Part shown: positions 1-8,796 of the stretch, piece after piece
How the letters are laid out: each line of letters begins with the position of its first letter
Position numbering within the stretch: the first letter of the stretch is position 1
Assembly: GCA_021776135.1 (NCBI GenBank)
Contig: JAJFGL010000068.1
Location: 1-64,000, forward strand
Direction: 5' to 3'
Length of the DNA: 64,000 nt
Source of the DNA: Kiloniellaceae bacterium
GTDB lineage: Bacteria > Pseudomonadota > Alphaproteobacteria > Kiloniellales > J153
The notes under the pieces: generated by a model
Told to the model about the DNA's origin: nothing
The model's database searches: none
Seen by the model: the letters and a program-made list of their open reading frames with translations, nothing else
Made by a program: the position numbers and the translations under genes

Positions 1-370
1 CGGCATCCCGCAAACGTTGCAGACCTCGGCCTGCGACCAGCGGATTGGGGTCCTGCATGGCAACCACCACTCGGCCCACACCTGCCTCAATCAGTGCATC
101 GGCACAGGGCGGGGTGCGTCCATAGTGGCTACAGGGTTCCAGGGTGACGTAGACGGTTGTGTCCTTGGCCTTATCTCCCGCTTTAGCCAGGGCCAGTGGT
201 TCCGCATGGGGTTCACCGGCACGCCGATGAAAACCTTCACCGACCACTCTATCTTCTTTGATGATAACGGCCCCGACACGTGGATTGGGGTCGGTGCTAT
301 AGAGACCTTTTTCCGCCAGTTGTAGCGCCCGCGCCATATGGCGATGGTCGTTACTCGTTGGCATTGTCAT
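1..370 (-). CDS. ribD: RibD, N-terminal deaminase part (cut by window edge)
   Basis: Bifunctional riboflavin-synthesis enzyme; the visible part is the deaminase domain, which removes the amino group from the pyrimidine intermediate made from GTP. Reading the minus strand from the ATG at 368-370 gives an open frame running off position 1, about 123 residues. It shows the zinc-cytidine-deaminase signature: HAE ([10 protein letters not shown]) followed by the PC...PC pair in [18 protein letters not shown]. An in-frame ATG at 362-364 is an alternative start. The C-terminal reductase domain lies outside the window. It overlaps the end of nrdR by 20 bases, so the two are probably translated from one mRNA; nrdR-ribD adjacency is common in proteobacteria. 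Confidence 0.93.
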   Translation of the reverse strand, partial: MTMPTSNDHRHMARALQLAEKGLYSTDPNPRVGAVIIKEDRVVGEGFHRRAGEPHAEPLALAKAGDKAKDTTVYVTLEPCSHYGRTPPCADALIEAGVGRVVVAMQDPNPLVAGRGLQRLRDA

Positions 371-860
371 CCAGGAGATCCCCTTGCCGTTTGCGAACTT
401 CGGGGAGCGGTTGCTTCTCCAGTAGATCGATCTCCTCACGGAAGGCGTTGACGTCTTCAAAGCTGCGATAGACCGAGGCAAAGCGGACATAGGCGACCGG
501 GTCCAGGGTCTTGAGCGCATCCATGATCAAGCTGCCGAGGGTTTTGCTGGGAATGTCGCTCTCGCCCGAGGATTCTAAGTTGCGCACGATGCCGTTGACC
601 ACCCGTTCTAGGCGATCGGCATCGACCGGCCGCTTGCGCAGCGCGATCTGCATGGAACGGAGCAGCTTCTCGCGGTCGAAGGATTCGCGCTTGCCGGTTG
701 TTTTGACCACCGTCAGTTCGCGAATCTGCACCCGCTCGAAGGTGGTGAAACGGGCGCCGCAATTCACGCATTGCCGGCGCCGCCGGATCGCCGAATTGTC
801 CTCGGTCGGCCGCGAGTCTTTAACCTGGGTATCGTCGTTGCCGCAAAAGGGACAGCGCAT
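351..860 (-). CDS. nrdR: Transcriptional repressor NrdR
   Basis: Nucleotide-sensing repressor of ribonucleotide reductase genes. The 169-residue protein has the full family layout: an N-terminal zinc ribbon with Cys3, Cys6, Cys31 and Cys34 (MRCPFCGND and QCVNCGARF), then an ATP-cone of about 90 residues starting near [16 protein letters not shown]. The start at 860 was chosen because the family begins at MRCPFC; a longer frame from 914 would add 18 residues not seen in the family. Length matches the usual 150-180. It lies between glyA (14-bp gap) and ribD (overlap), a typical alphaproteobacterial order. ATP/dATP binding controls its oligomer state in characterised homologs; that is family knowledge. 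Confidence 0.97.
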   Translation of the reverse strand: MRCPFCGNDDTQVKDSRPTEDNSAIRRRRQCVNCGARFTTFERVQIRELTVVKTTGKRESFDREKLLRSMQIALRKRPVDADRLERVVNGIVRNLESSGESDIPSKTLGSLIMDALKTLDPVAYVRFASVYRSFEDVNAFREEIDLLEKQPLPEVRKRQGDLLDDNANE

Positions 861-874
861 GATCCGGCGTTTCC

Positions 875-2167
875 TTAAATTTTCATCTTGGCGTAAATCG
901 GAAACCGGCGGCATAGGGCCAGAACGTCGTCCCGCACCTCGGCTTCGGTATCTCCGTTGTCCTCCGGATTTTCGGCCAGGGCGTCGAGGACGCGGGTAAT
1001 CATCTGACCGACCTGGCGGAACTCACCGGCGCCGAAGCCCCGGGTCGTCGCCGCCGGCGAACCAAGGCGAATGCCCGAGGTCACGGTCGGCTTGGCGGGA
1101 TCGAAGGGAACGCCGTTCTTGTTACAGGTGATCCCGGCGCGGTCGAGGCTTTCCTCCGCCGCCTTGCCGGTCAGGCCCTTGGGGCGCAGATCCACGAGCA
1201 TGAGGTGGGTGTCGGTGCCGCCGGTCACGATATCGAAGCCGTTGCTCAGCAGAACCCCGGCCAGGGCCTTGGCGTTGTCCACGACTTGCTGGGCATAGAG
1301 CTTGAATTCCGGCTTCAGGGCCTCGCCGAAACCGGCCGCCTTGCCGGCGATGACATGCATCAAAGGCCCGCCTTGAAGGCCGGGAAAGGCGGCCGAGTTG
1401 ATTTTCTTACCCAGGTCCAAATCGTTCGATAAAATCATGCCGCCGCGCGCGGCGCGCAGGGTCTTGTGGGTGGTCGTGGTCACGATGTGGGCATGGGGCA
1501 GCGGGCTGGGATGAACCCCGGCCGCCACGAGACCCGCGAAATGCGCCATGTCGACCTGAAAATACGCGCCCACCTCATCGGCGATTTTGCGGAACCGGGG
1601 AAAATCGAGAATGCGCGGATAGGCCGAGCCGCCGGCGATTATCAGCTTTGGCTTATGTTCGCGGGCCAAGGCCTCGACCTCGTCGAAATCGATCAAGCCG
1701 TCGTCGCGGCGCACGCCGTACTGAATCGCATTGAACCACTTGCCCGAAAGGTTCGGCGCCGCGCCGTGGGTCAAGTGCCCGCCCGCCGAAAGCGCCAAAC
1801 CCAAGATCGTATCGCCGGGCTTTAGCAGGGCCAGCATGACGCACTGGTTCGCCTGGGCGCCGGAGTGCGGCTGGACATTGACGAAGGCGCAGCCGAACAA
1901 CTCCTTGGCGCGCTCAATGGCCAGTTTTTCGGTGACGTCCACATACTCGCAGCCGCCATAGTAACGGCGGCCGGGATAGCCTTCCGCGTACTTGTTGGTC
2001 AGAACCGAGCCCTGGGCCTCCAAGACCGCGCGCGAAACGATATTTTCGGAGGCGATCAGCTCGATTTGCTCCTGCTGGCGTTTCAATTCGTCGCGGATGG
2101 ATCCGGCGACCGCCGGGTCGCTCTGGGCAAGCCCTTGCCCGAAAAAGGCCGTGTTCGATGAACTCAT
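875..2167 (-). CDS. glyA: Serine hydroxymethyltransferase
   Basis: PLP enzyme that interconverts serine plus tetrahydrofolate and glycine plus methylene-tetrahydrofolate, the main one-carbon source. The 430-residue protein carries the PLP-lysine motif [14 protein letters not shown], the N-terminal [10 protein letters not shown] block and the [16 protein letters not shown]-type segment. The ATG at 2165-2167 ([11 protein letters not shown]) is preferred; an upstream in-frame start at 2188 would add seven unsupported residues. It sits between rpiB and nrdR on the same strand, so it is probably in a housekeeping operon rpiB-glyA-nrdR-ribD. No glycine riboswitch is visible in the 67-bp gap upstream. 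Confidence 0.98.
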   Translation of the reverse strand: MSSSNTAFFGQGLAQSDPAVAGSIRDELKRQQEQIELIASENIVSRAVLEAQGSVLTNKYAEGYPGRRYYGGCEYVDVTEKLAIERAKELFGCAFVNVQPHSGAQANQCVMLALLKPGDTILGLALSAGGHLTHGAAPNLSGKWFNAIQYGVRRDDGLIDFDEVEALAREHKPKLIIAGGSAYPRILDFPRFRKIADEVGAYFQVDMAHFAGLVAAGVHPSPLPHAHIVTTTTHKTLRAARGGMILSNDLDLGKKINSAAFPGLQGGPLMHVIAGKAAGFGEALKPEFKLYAQQVVDNAKALAGVLLSNGFDIVTGGTDTHLMLVDLRPKGLTGKAAEESLDRAGITCNKNGVPFDPAKPTVTSGIRLGSPAATTRGFGAGEFRQVGQMITRVLDALAENPEDNGDTEAEVRDDVLALCRRFPIYAKMKI

Positions 2168-2234
2168 GGTGCTTCGATCTCCCCTCATATCATGGATCGG
2201 CGTTATCCAGCCCTGGACCGGTGACGGCCCCCGA

Positions 2235-2669
2235 TTATCCTAGTTTAGCCACCCGGCCGGCATGGCGGCCGCCGGCGAAGTCCGTCGCCATGAATACCCT
2301 CAAGCATTCCTTCGCGACCTCCTCGCCGATCAAACGCTGACCCAGGGCCAGGACATTGGCGTCATTGTGTTCGCGCGCCAGGCGCGCCGAGGTCGCATCG
2401 TGACACACCGCCGCCCGGACACCGGCATGGCGGTTGACGGCGATCGATATTCCGATCCCCGTGCCGCAAACCGCCACCCCGCGTTCGGCACGGCCGGCCG
2501 CCATGGCCTCCGCCAAGGCATGGCCGAAATCCGGGTAATCGACGGAGCCGGTCCCTTTGGTGCCCAGATCGAGAACCTCGTGTCCCAGCGCCCGCAATTC
2601 CCCGGCCAGAACGTCCTTGAGGGCGACGCCGGCATGGTCCGAAGCAATGGCGACTGTTATAACTGTCAT
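2235..2669 (-). CDS. rpiB: Ribose 5-phosphate isomerase B
   Basis: Interconverts ribose 5-phosphate and ribulose 5-phosphate in the pentose phosphate pathway. The 144-residue protein matches the RpiB/LacAB family in length and motifs: N-terminal IASDHAG, the [10 protein letters not shown] segment, and the active-site loop [14 protein letters not shown] with the catalytic cysteine. The [20 protein letters not shown] segment is also typical. It lies 67 bp upstream of glyA on the same strand. Directly upstream, at 2708-2729, the octamer ACCATATG occurs twice 13 bp apart, a possible regulator site that I cannot assign. Confidence 0.96.
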   Translation of the reverse strand: MTVITVAIASDHAGVALKDVLAGELRALGHEVLDLGTKGTGSVDYPDFGHALAEAMAAGRAERGVAVCGTGIGISIAVNRHAGVRAAVCHDATSARLAREHNDANVLALGQRLIGEEVAKECLRVFMATDFAGGRHAGRVAKLG

Positions 2670-2850
2670 GATGATGGCCCGGGAAGTCGAATTAACGCTC
2701 CGTGACTACCATATGTCGGCACCATATGGAAGTCCGCCACAAGGTTTGGACCCGATCGCGCTTAGCCTAAAAAAAGACAACGTTACGAGCCGCAATTAAC
2801 TTCTCTTAAAGGTGGACACTAAGTTTTTCCAAGTTATTCATGGCATTCAA

Positions 2851-2881
2851 TTGACATACTCAAATGAACATGAGATATACT
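2851..2881 (+). promoter_or_regulatory. Predicted sigma-70 promoter of the mucR-like gene
   Basis: TTGACA at 2851-2856 is followed by an A+T-rich spacer and GATATA (2874-2879, 17-bp spacer) or TATACT (2876-2881). The surrounding 2800-2920 stretch is much more A+T-rich than the rest of the window, and ATGGCATT occurs twice, near 2840 and 2890. MucR/Ros proteins bind A+T-rich repeated sites and repress their own genes, so autoregulation is plausible but inferred. Confidence 0.6.
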
Positions 2882-2921
2882 GTTAATCAAATGGCATTGA
2901 GTAAATCAAGGAACAATCAAA

Positions 2922-3356
2922 ATGACGGAACAGGCATCTAATAATTCAATTTCGGACGAGATATTGCGTATGACAGCAGATGTCGTTTCCGCCTACGTCA
3001 GCAAAAATCCTTTGCCCGCCAACGATCTACCGAGCGTTATCAGCGCGGTCCATCTGTCGTTATCCGGCCTCGATCTGACTCCGGGCGGGGGCAAGGCCGC
3101 CCTCAATCCGGCGGTGCCGATAAAGAAATCGATCACCCCCGATTTCATAGTCTGCCTGGAAGACGGCAAGAAGCTGAAAATGCTGAAAAGGCACTTGCGC
3201 ACGGCCTACAATCTGTCGCCTGACCAGTATCGCTCGAAGTGGCAACTGGGCCCCGATTATCCCATGGTCGCACCGAACTACGCCAAACGCCGGTCCGAAT
3301 TCGCCAAGCAGATCGGCCTGGGCCGCAAGCCGGGCAAGCGCGCCCCTAGAGTCTGA
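2922..3356 (+). CDS. MucR/Ros family zinc-finger transcriptional regulator
   Basis: DNA-binding regulator of the alphaproteobacterial Ros/MucR family, whose characterised members control exopolysaccharide, motility and cell-cycle genes. The 144-residue protein has the family's N-terminal helical part and a C-terminal prokaryotic C2H2-type finger region: VCLEDGKKLKMLKRHLRTAYN, then LSPDQYRSKWQLGPDYPMVAPNYAKRRSEFAK. Only one of the usual finger cysteines (in VCLEDG) is obvious and the first is replaced, as in the MucR variants that bind DNA without the complete zinc set. It has its own A+T-rich promoter region and no same-strand neighbour close by. Family assignment is firm; target genes are unknown. 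Confidence 0.93.
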   Translation: MTEQASNNSISDEILRMTADVVSAYVSKNPLPANDLPSVISAVHLSLSGLDLTPGGGKAALNPAVPIKKSITPDFIVCLEDGKKLKMLKRHLRTAYNLSPDQYRSKWQLGPDYPMVAPNYAKRRSEFAKQIGLGRKPGKRAPRV

Positions 3357-3642
3357 GCGCCGGGTCGGGCTCTCATACGGCGCGGCCCCCGGCCGCCATT
3401 CGGACCCAGCGCACGACAAACCAAGCATACTCCAAATACTGGGCCGCGGCCCGCTTAAGGGCCGTTAAGCATGTCTGGCCGTGGGGCACCGGCTTATTGT
3501 TCGCATGTGTATATTTTAGTAATTCCGAAAAGCCTTATTAACCTATAACCGTTAGTTTTTTTACATAAGTCGATCCATCGACAACGCGATATCCAGATTG
3601 GGATTGGTTATTGCCATCGGCATGATCGCGCCTGGAATCGCA

Positions 3643-5166
3643 ATGCAAAGTATAATCCGTTTACTCGTCGAGCGCCCGCTATGTTCTCTGGCAATCTATG
3701 CGGTGGTCGGGGCCGGTCTGGTCCTGTTCCAAGCCAACCGGGTCGCATCCGATATCCGCTACTCAACCGCCCTGGAGGCCGCTAAATCCTATAGCGCGGC
3801 CGTGTCGGCGATTCGCAGTTATTACTCCTCTAACGTCGTGCCCCGGGCAAGAGAGGCCGGCGCCACGATTATCCACGATTATCATGAGCACGAAGGCGCC
3901 ATACCCCTTCCGGCGACCCTGACGATCGAACTTGGAGAACAGATCAGTCAACGTTCGGACGGCGCCCAATTCCGCCTTTATAGCAACTATCCTTACCCAT
4001 GGCGTAGCGATGGGGGCCCCCGCGATGCCTTCGAATCAGAGGCCCTGACCGCCGTTGAAAGCGACAGCGCTGGCGAATACGTGAAAGTCGAGGCGCGGGA
4101 AGGCGGCGCCATCCTCCGCTACGCTCAAGCCGTGCGCATGGGACCGACCTGCATCGCTTGCCATAATTCGCGCGCCGACAGCCCCAAGAACGATTGGAAG
4201 CTGGGCGACATACGCGGCGTGCAAAGCGTCAAGATACCCTTGCTAAGCCTCGCCGCCATCGCCATGGCAAAAAACCCGTCGGATTTTGCCTTCATGATCG
4301 CCGGGGTTCTGGGCGGTCTGCTTATCTTCGGCTTTCTGCTCAAAAAGCTGCAAAGTATGTTCAAGGAGGAAAGGGAGCTGCTGGTCGCGGCCGAGCAACG
4401 AAACCATGAACTCGCCAAGGCCAAGGCCGCGGCGGAGGCCGCGAGCCACGCCAAGTCCAAATTTCTGGCGAACATGAGCCACGAGTTGCGCACGCCGCTC
4501 AACGCGATCCTGGGGTTTTCCGAGATGATCGGCGGCGAAGGCTTTGGCCCCATCGGCAACCCCAAGTACAAAGGTTATGCGCAAGACATCAACTCCTCGG
4601 GCCGGCACCTGCTTGAGATCATCAACGACATCCTAGACCTCGCCAAAATCGAATCGGGCAGCTTCGAGTTGAACCCGGAGAATGTCGATATCGAAACCCT
4701 TATCGGTGAGAGCTTGAATATTGTAAGGGAACAGGCAGAGGCAAAAAATCTGGGCGTCGATTTCAAGACATCGCCTGCCACCGCGCAAATTCGCGCGGAT
4801 AAGCGGGCGCTGCGCCAAATTCTCCTCAACCTGTTATCGAACGCGATCAAATTTACCCAGCCGGGGGGACGTATCTTGATCACCGCGCATGTCGATGCCG
4901 CCGGCCGGACAGTCTTCGCGGTCGAGGATACGGGCATCGGCATGGAACCGGAGCATATCCCAATCGCCATGACGCCCTTCGAGCAAATCGGTAGCGTGCT
5001 CAATCGGAGTTGCGGCGGTACGGGGCTCGGCTTGCCTTTGGTTTTGAGCTTCACGGAGCTGCATGGCGGAAAGCTGGATATCGTCAGCGAGCCCGGTATC
5101 GGCACCACTGTCACCATCCTTTTTCCGGCATCCCGCACCTTTGTTCCGGCGCAACGCATCGCCTAG
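3643..5166 (+). CDS. Membrane sensor histidine kinase with DUF3365 (c-type heme) sensor domain
   Basis: Likely redox or ligand-sensing two-component kinase. From the ATG at 3643 the protein has 507 residues: an N-terminal membrane helix, a periplasmic DUF3365/Tll0287-like domain to about residue 200, a second membrane helix (MIAGVLGGLLIFGFLLKKL), a short coiled coil, then a HisKA/HATPase core. The sensor holds one heme-c motif, CIACH, with Cys170, Cys173 and His174. Kinase motifs: H-box SHELRTPLNAILGFSEM (His280), N-box LLNLLSNAIKF, G1 VEDTGIGM, G2 GGTGLGLPL. TTG (3598) and ATG (3622) are alternative starts; 3643 has a GGA eight bases upstream and keeps the membrane helix near the N-terminus. 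No adjacent response regulator, so the partner is unknown. Confidence 0.88.
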   Translation: MQSIIRLLVERPLCSLAIYAVVGAGLVLFQANRVASDIRYSTALEAAKSYSAAVSAIRSYYSSNVVPRAREAGATIIHDYHEHEGAIPLPATLTIELGEQISQRSDGAQFRLYSNYPYPWRSDGGPRDAFESEALTAVESDSAGEYVKVEAREGGAILRYAQAVRMGPTCIACHNSRADSPKNDWKLGDIRGVQSVKIPLLSLAAIAMAKNPSDFAFMIAGVLGGLLIFGFLLKKLQSMFKEERELLVAAEQRNHELAKAKAAAEAASHAKSKFLANMSHELRTPLNAILGFSEMIGGEGFGPIGNPKYKGYAQDINSSGRHLLEIINDILDLAKIESGSFELNPENVDIETLIGESLNIVREQAEAKNLGVDFKTSPATAQIRADKRALRQILLNLLSNAIKFTQPGGRILITAHVDAAGRTVFAVEDTGIGMEPEHIPIAMTPFEQIGSVLNRSCGGTGLGLPLVLSFTELHGGKLDIVSEPGIGTTVTILFPASRTFVPAQRIA

Positions 5167-5193
5167 GGCGGCCGGTTTACGCCGGGGTGGGGT

Positions 5194-5385
5194 TTAGCGG
5201 TGGCCGCCTTGACGCGCCAGGACATAGTCCAAGCGTTGGACCGCCAGGCGCGTCAGCCTGGCCTCGCCGGCCTGGGGGTCGCCGACGATGGAAACCTCGG
5301 TCAAGGATTCGGGGTCCACGGCGGACACCTTGACGTAGGCGCCGACGCGCTGGAACTCGACGATCGCTTCCCTGGTCCGTGCCAT
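5194..5385 (-). CDS. Small DUF6898-like protein
   Basis: A 63-residue protein beginning MARTREAIVEFQRVGAYVKV, with the core YVKVSAVDPESLTEVSIVG and a C-terminal stretch LTRLAVQRLDYVLARQ. I recall similar short proteins annotated DUF6898 next to metabolic genes in Rhodospirillales; no function is known to me. The start at 5385 was chosen over an upstream one at 5547 because the extra 54 residues look like translated intergenic DNA and would run to within the next gene. It is divergent from the glutaryl-CoA dehydrogenase gene and convergent with the sensor kinase gene. Confidence 0.65.
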   Translation of the reverse strand: MARTREAIVEFQRVGAYVKVSAVDPESLTEVSIVGDPQAGEARLTRLAVQRLDYVLARQGGHR

Positions 5386-5500
5386 GGCCGGATCATGGAA
5401 GCCCGTGGCAAATAAAGTCTTAAGGATATAGCACTGCGGCGCCGGGGGCTTTATTGTCGGGTCAAGCGCGCCCCGCTCCCGATACTCACGAGGCACCCCC

Positions 5501-6718
5501 ATGGCCCAGCCCCAAGCCACCGCGATCCAAGCCAAAGCCACCGCCAAGCCGGTCTTTCAATGGGACGATCCGCTGTTGCTCGACCCGCAGCTCAGCGAGG
5601 AAGAGCGCATGGTGCGCGACGCCGCGCGGGCCTACTGCCAGGACCAGTTGATGCCCCGCATCCTGGAGGCCAACCGGCACGAGCGTTTCGACCGCGCCAT
5701 CATGTCGGAGTTGGGCGAACTCGGCCTCCTGGGTTCGACCCTGCCGGAGGAATATGGCGGCGCCGGCGTCAACTACGTGTGTTACGGCCTGGCCGCGCGC
5801 GAGGTCGAGCGCGTCGATTCCGGCTATCGTTCGGCCATGAGCGTACAGTCCAGCCTGGTCATGTACCCGATCCATGCCTATGGCAGCGAGAATCAGCGCC
5901 GCGCCTTCCTGCCCAAGCTGGCCAGCGGCGAACACATCGGTTGTTTCGGCCTGACCGAACCCGATGCCGGGTCCGATCCCGGAGCCATGAAGACACGCGC
6001 CAAGAAAATCGACGGCGGCTATCTGCTCAAGGGCGCCAAGATGTGGATCACCAACTCACCGGCCGCCGATGTCTTCGTGGTCTGGGCCAAGACGGAAGAC
6101 GATATCATTCGCGGCTTCATTCTGGAGCGCGGCATGAAGGGCCTCACCACGCCCAAGATCGAGGGCAAGTTCAGCTTACGCGCCTCGGTCACCGGCGAGA
6201 TCGTCATGGACGACGTCCTGGTGCCGGAAGATAACCTGCTGCCCAATGTACAGGGCCTCAAGGGCCCCTTCGGGTGCCTCAACCGGGCCCGCTACGGTAT
6301 CGCCTGGGGCGCCCTGGGCGCGGCCGAATTCTGCTGGCACGCGGCGCGGGACTATACCCTGGAGCGTAAACAATTCGGACGCCCCCTGGCCGCCAATCAG
6401 CTGATCCAGAAAAAGCTCGCGGACATGCAGACCGAGATCGCCATCGGCCTGCAGTCGTGTCTGCGCCTGGGCCGGATGTTCGACGAGGGCACCGCCGCGC
6501 CGGAATCGATTTCAATGCTGAAGCGCAATTCCTGCGGCAAGGCGCTGGACATCGCCCGCACCGCGCGCGACATGCACGGCGGCAATGGCGTGTCCGACGA
6601 ATACCACGTCATACGCCATGTCATGAATTTGGAAGCGGTCAATACCTACGAAGGCACCCACGATGTTCACGCCCTCATCCTGGGACGCGCGCAAACCGGT
6701 ATTCAGGCCTTCTATTAA
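5501..6718 (+). CDS. gcdH: Glutaryl-CoA dehydrogenase
   Basis: FAD enzyme that oxidises and decarboxylates glutaryl-CoA to crotonyl-CoA in lysine and tryptophan breakdown. The 405-residue protein shows the acyl-CoA dehydrogenase layout: N-terminal helical domain, middle beta domain with [17 protein letters not shown] and [18 protein letters not shown], and C-terminal helices with [22 protein letters not shown]. The catalytic base is Glu384 in [20 protein letters not shown], and the segment [15 protein letters not shown] is typical of the glutaryl-CoA subfamily. Its 3' end overlaps the convergent LdtR-like gene by 4 bp. No CaiB-type CoA-transferase gene, a frequent neighbour, is present here. 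Confidence 0.95.
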   Translation: MAQPQATAIQAKATAKPVFQWDDPLLLDPQLSEEERMVRDAARAYCQDQLMPRILEANRHERFDRAIMSELGELGLLGSTLPEEYGGAGVNYVCYGLAAREVERVDSGYRSAMSVQSSLVMYPIHAYGSENQRRAFLPKLASGEHIGCFGLTEPDAGSDPGAMKTRAKKIDGGYLLKGAKMWITNSPAADVFVVWAKTEDDIIRGFILERGMKGLTTPKIEGKFSLRASVTGEIVMDDVLVPEDNLLPNVQGLKGPFGCLNRARYGIAWGALGAAEFCWHAARDYTLERKQFGRPLAANQLIQKKLADMQTEIAIGLQSCLRLGRMFDEGTAAPESISMLKRNSCGKALDIARTARDMHGGNGVSDEYHVIRHVMNLEAVNTYEGTHDVHALILGRAQTGIQAFY

Positions 6719-7185
6719 GCGGCGGTATTCATCTGGGAATCGGAGCGCTGAGGCGCGGCCCAGAACTGCAGCATGCGGCGCAGCAGCGTATTGGCGCCAA
6801 CCAGGGCTTCCTTGTCGATCTGAACCGCCGCCAATTCGCCGGTGTGACCGTCGAATACCTGGCTGAGGCGGCGGAAAATCTCGACCCCCTTCTCCGAGGC
6901 GCGGACGTGGAACGAGCGCCGGTCGTGGGGTGAGCGCTCCTGGATCAGGTATCCGTGCTCGACCATCTTCTTCACGTTGTAGGACACGTTGGAGCCAAGG
7001 TAGTAGCCGCGCTGGGTCAACTCACCGACGGAATACTCTTCCTCGCCGACGTTAAACAGGATCAGGGCCTGCACGTTGTTGAGGTCGCGCACGCCACGGC
7101 GGTCGAGATCCGCCTTGACCACCTCCAAGCACTGGCGATGCAGACGTTCGATCAGGGAAATGGTTTCGAGATATGCTGATTTCAC
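6715..7185 (-). CDS. ldtR: MarR-family regulator, LdtR-like
   Basis: Winged-helix DNA-binding regulator of 156 residues. The core [21 protein letters not shown], followed by [20 protein letters not shown] and the wing [15 protein letters not shown], closely resembles LdtR of Rhizobiales, a MarR-type protein linked there to osmotic tolerance and L,D-transpeptidase expression. The recognition helix is probably the [17 protein letters not shown] segment. It is monocistronic and convergent with gcdH (4-bp overlap). The gene symbol rests on remembered similarity; the target genes in this organism are unknown. Confidence 0.8.
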   Translation of the reverse strand: MKSAYLETISLIERLHRQCLEVVKADLDRRGVRDLNNVQALILFNVGEEEYSVGELTQRGYYLGSNVSYNVKKMVEHGYLIQERSPHDRRSFHVRASEKGVEIFRRLSQVFDGHTGELAAVQIDKEALVGANTLLRRMLQFWAAPQRSDSQMNTAA

Positions 7186-7431
7186 GGGATTCTAGCCTCT
7201 TCTCGCCTCGGGCGGATTTGACCCACAGTTTAGGGGTTAGCCCGTTAAAAGACGCTTAAATCTCAAGCTTCGGACGGGCCCGGACCGGCGACGCGGCCAT
7301 GCTCTTGGCGCCGTTTTCGTCGTTCTGAGGCCGATTTCGGCCCCCTAGAGCCCTTTTATGGAGACGGTGGCGCGGCTAGGATGGGGGCGCTCCGGCAGGG
7401 CCGGAATGCCATGTAAATCAGGAGTTTTCAG

Positions 7432-8652
7432 GTGATCCTCTTCAAAGGCGGATGGGTATTCGACGGCACCGGCAAAAGGCTGGATGGCCATGGCGTTCTG
7501 ATCGAGGGCGCCCGGATCGCCAAGATTGCCCCACAAGGCGAATTCGAGGGTTTCGCGGGCGAGGCCGTCGATACCCGGGGCGCCACCCTCATGCCGGGGC
7601 TGATCGACTGCCACGTCCATCTGGTCTATTCCGGCCATCCGGACCCACGATCCACGATTTCCAAGCAGAGCCCAGCTGAGATCACCCTGACGGCCCTGGA
7701 CAACGCCCGGAAAAATCTGGCCGGCGGCGTCACCGCGGTGCGCGACTGCGGCGGCAAGGACCATTTGGAATTCGCCGTACGCGACGCCATCGCCCGCGGC
7801 ACCTTTCAAGGCCCCACCATTCACGCCGCCGGGCGCATGATCTGCATGACCGGCGGCCACGGCAATTCCATGGGCCGGGTCGCCGATGGCCCCGAGGAGG
7901 TCGTCAAGGCGGTGCGCGAGCAAATCCACGCCGGCTGCGATCTGGTCAAGATCATGGCCACCGGCGGGGTCATGACCCCCGGCGTCAACCCGGAAGACGC
8001 CCACTACAGCGCCGAGGAGATGAAGGCCGGGGTCGGCGAGGCCCGGCGCTTCCACAAACGCACCGCCAGCCACGCCCAGGGCACCGAGGGCATCTTGAAC
8101 GCCGTGCGCGCCGGCATCCATTCGATCGAGCACGGCATCTTCATGACCGAGAAATGCATCGAGGAAATGAAAGAGGCTGGGGTTTATCTGGTGGCCACTA
8201 TCTCGGCCCTGAAGAACATCGTCGCCAACGCCGGCAAGGGCGTGCCCGCCTACGCGGTCGAAAAATCCATCCGGGTCAGCGAGGATCACCTGCGCTCGAT
8301 CCGCATGTTCCACGCCGCGGGCGGCAAGTTCGCCATGGGCACCGACGCCGGCACGCCCTTCAACTACCACGGCGAGAACGCCCAGGAACTGGCCTTTCTG
8401 ACCGACTACGGCCTATCGCTCAGCGAGGCCCTGGTGGCGGCCACCGCCAATGGCGCCGATCTCATGGGCCTGGACCATATCGGCCGCATCGAGACCGGCA
8501 AGCAGGCCGATTTATTGCTAGTCGAAGGCGACCCGACCCAGGACATCCGCATGGCCGCCGACAAGGCCAACCACCGCGCGGTCTATAAGGCGGGGGCGCC
8601 GGTTGCCCTGGCGCGCCAGGCGCCAAGCGCGGCCTTGGAAGCGGCGGAATAG
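7432..8652 (+). CDS. Amidohydrolase, imidazolonepropionase-like subfamily
   Basis: Metal-dependent hydrolase of 406 residues with the subtype seen in Xaa-Pro dipeptidases and related enzymes. Visible ligands: HVH in PGLIDCHVHLVY, the lysine in CDLVKIMATGG, histidines in TASHAQG and SIEHGIFM, and the catalytic aspartate in AMGTDAGTP. The N- and C-terminal beta segments (KGGWVFDGTG; IGRIETGKQADLLLVEGDP) form the usual second domain. The start is GTG at 7432 with AGGAG at 7420-7424. The substrate cannot be told from sequence. It is flanked downstream by a two-hairpin repeat and then by the convergent valine-degradation operon. Confidence 0.88.
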   Translation: MILFKGGWVFDGTGKRLDGHGVLIEGARIAKIAPQGEFEGFAGEAVDTRGATLMPGLIDCHVHLVYSGHPDPRSTISKQSPAEITLTALDNARKNLAGGVTAVRDCGGKDHLEFAVRDAIARGTFQGPTIHAAGRMICMTGGHGNSMGRVADGPEEVVKAVREQIHAGCDLVKIMATGGVMTPGVNPEDAHYSAEEMKAGVGEARRFHKRTASHAQGTEGILNAVRAGIHSIEHGIFMTEKCIEEMKEAGVYLVATISALKNIVANAGKGVPAYAVEKSIRVSEDHLRSIRMFHAAGGKFAMGTDAGTPFNYHGENAQELAFLTDYGLSLSEALVAATANGADLMGLDHIGRIETGKQADLLLVEGDPTQDIRMAADKANHRAVYKAGAPVALARQAPSAALEAAE

Positions 8653-8675
8653 CATTTGAATTCAGCCGATTCCAC

Positions 8676-8768
8676 GTCATCCCGGACTTGATCCGGGATC
8701 TTCGGTTTATACTGGGCCCGGTCGAAACCCGGAACAGCTCGAAGATCCCGGATCAAGTCCGGGATGAT
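8676..8768. repeat. Two-hairpin palindromic repeat, copy A
   Basis: Two self-complementary arms facing each other: 8676-8700 (GTCAT, stem ATCCCGGA, loop around CTTG) and 8736-8768 (matching stem, ending ATGAT). Each arm folds alone into a hairpin and the two arms also pair with each other. It lies in the gap between convergent genes, so it may also act as a bidirectional terminator. Related copies lie near 15335, 21629 and 35361, and a single arm at 35297. Confidence 0.9.
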
Positions 8769-8796
8769 GGTGTTTTACCGATTCCCAGACCTAGCC

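Noticed and set aside
2168-2234. Glycine riboswitch ahead of glyA
   Set aside because: The 67-bp gap is too short for a glycine aptamer and has none of its conserved blocks.
7345-8370. Long minus-strand frame opposite the amidohydrolase gene
   Set aside because: Low-complexity Gly/Ala/His/Asp translation typical of the antisense frame of a high-GC gene; the plus strand has clear amidohydrolase motifs.
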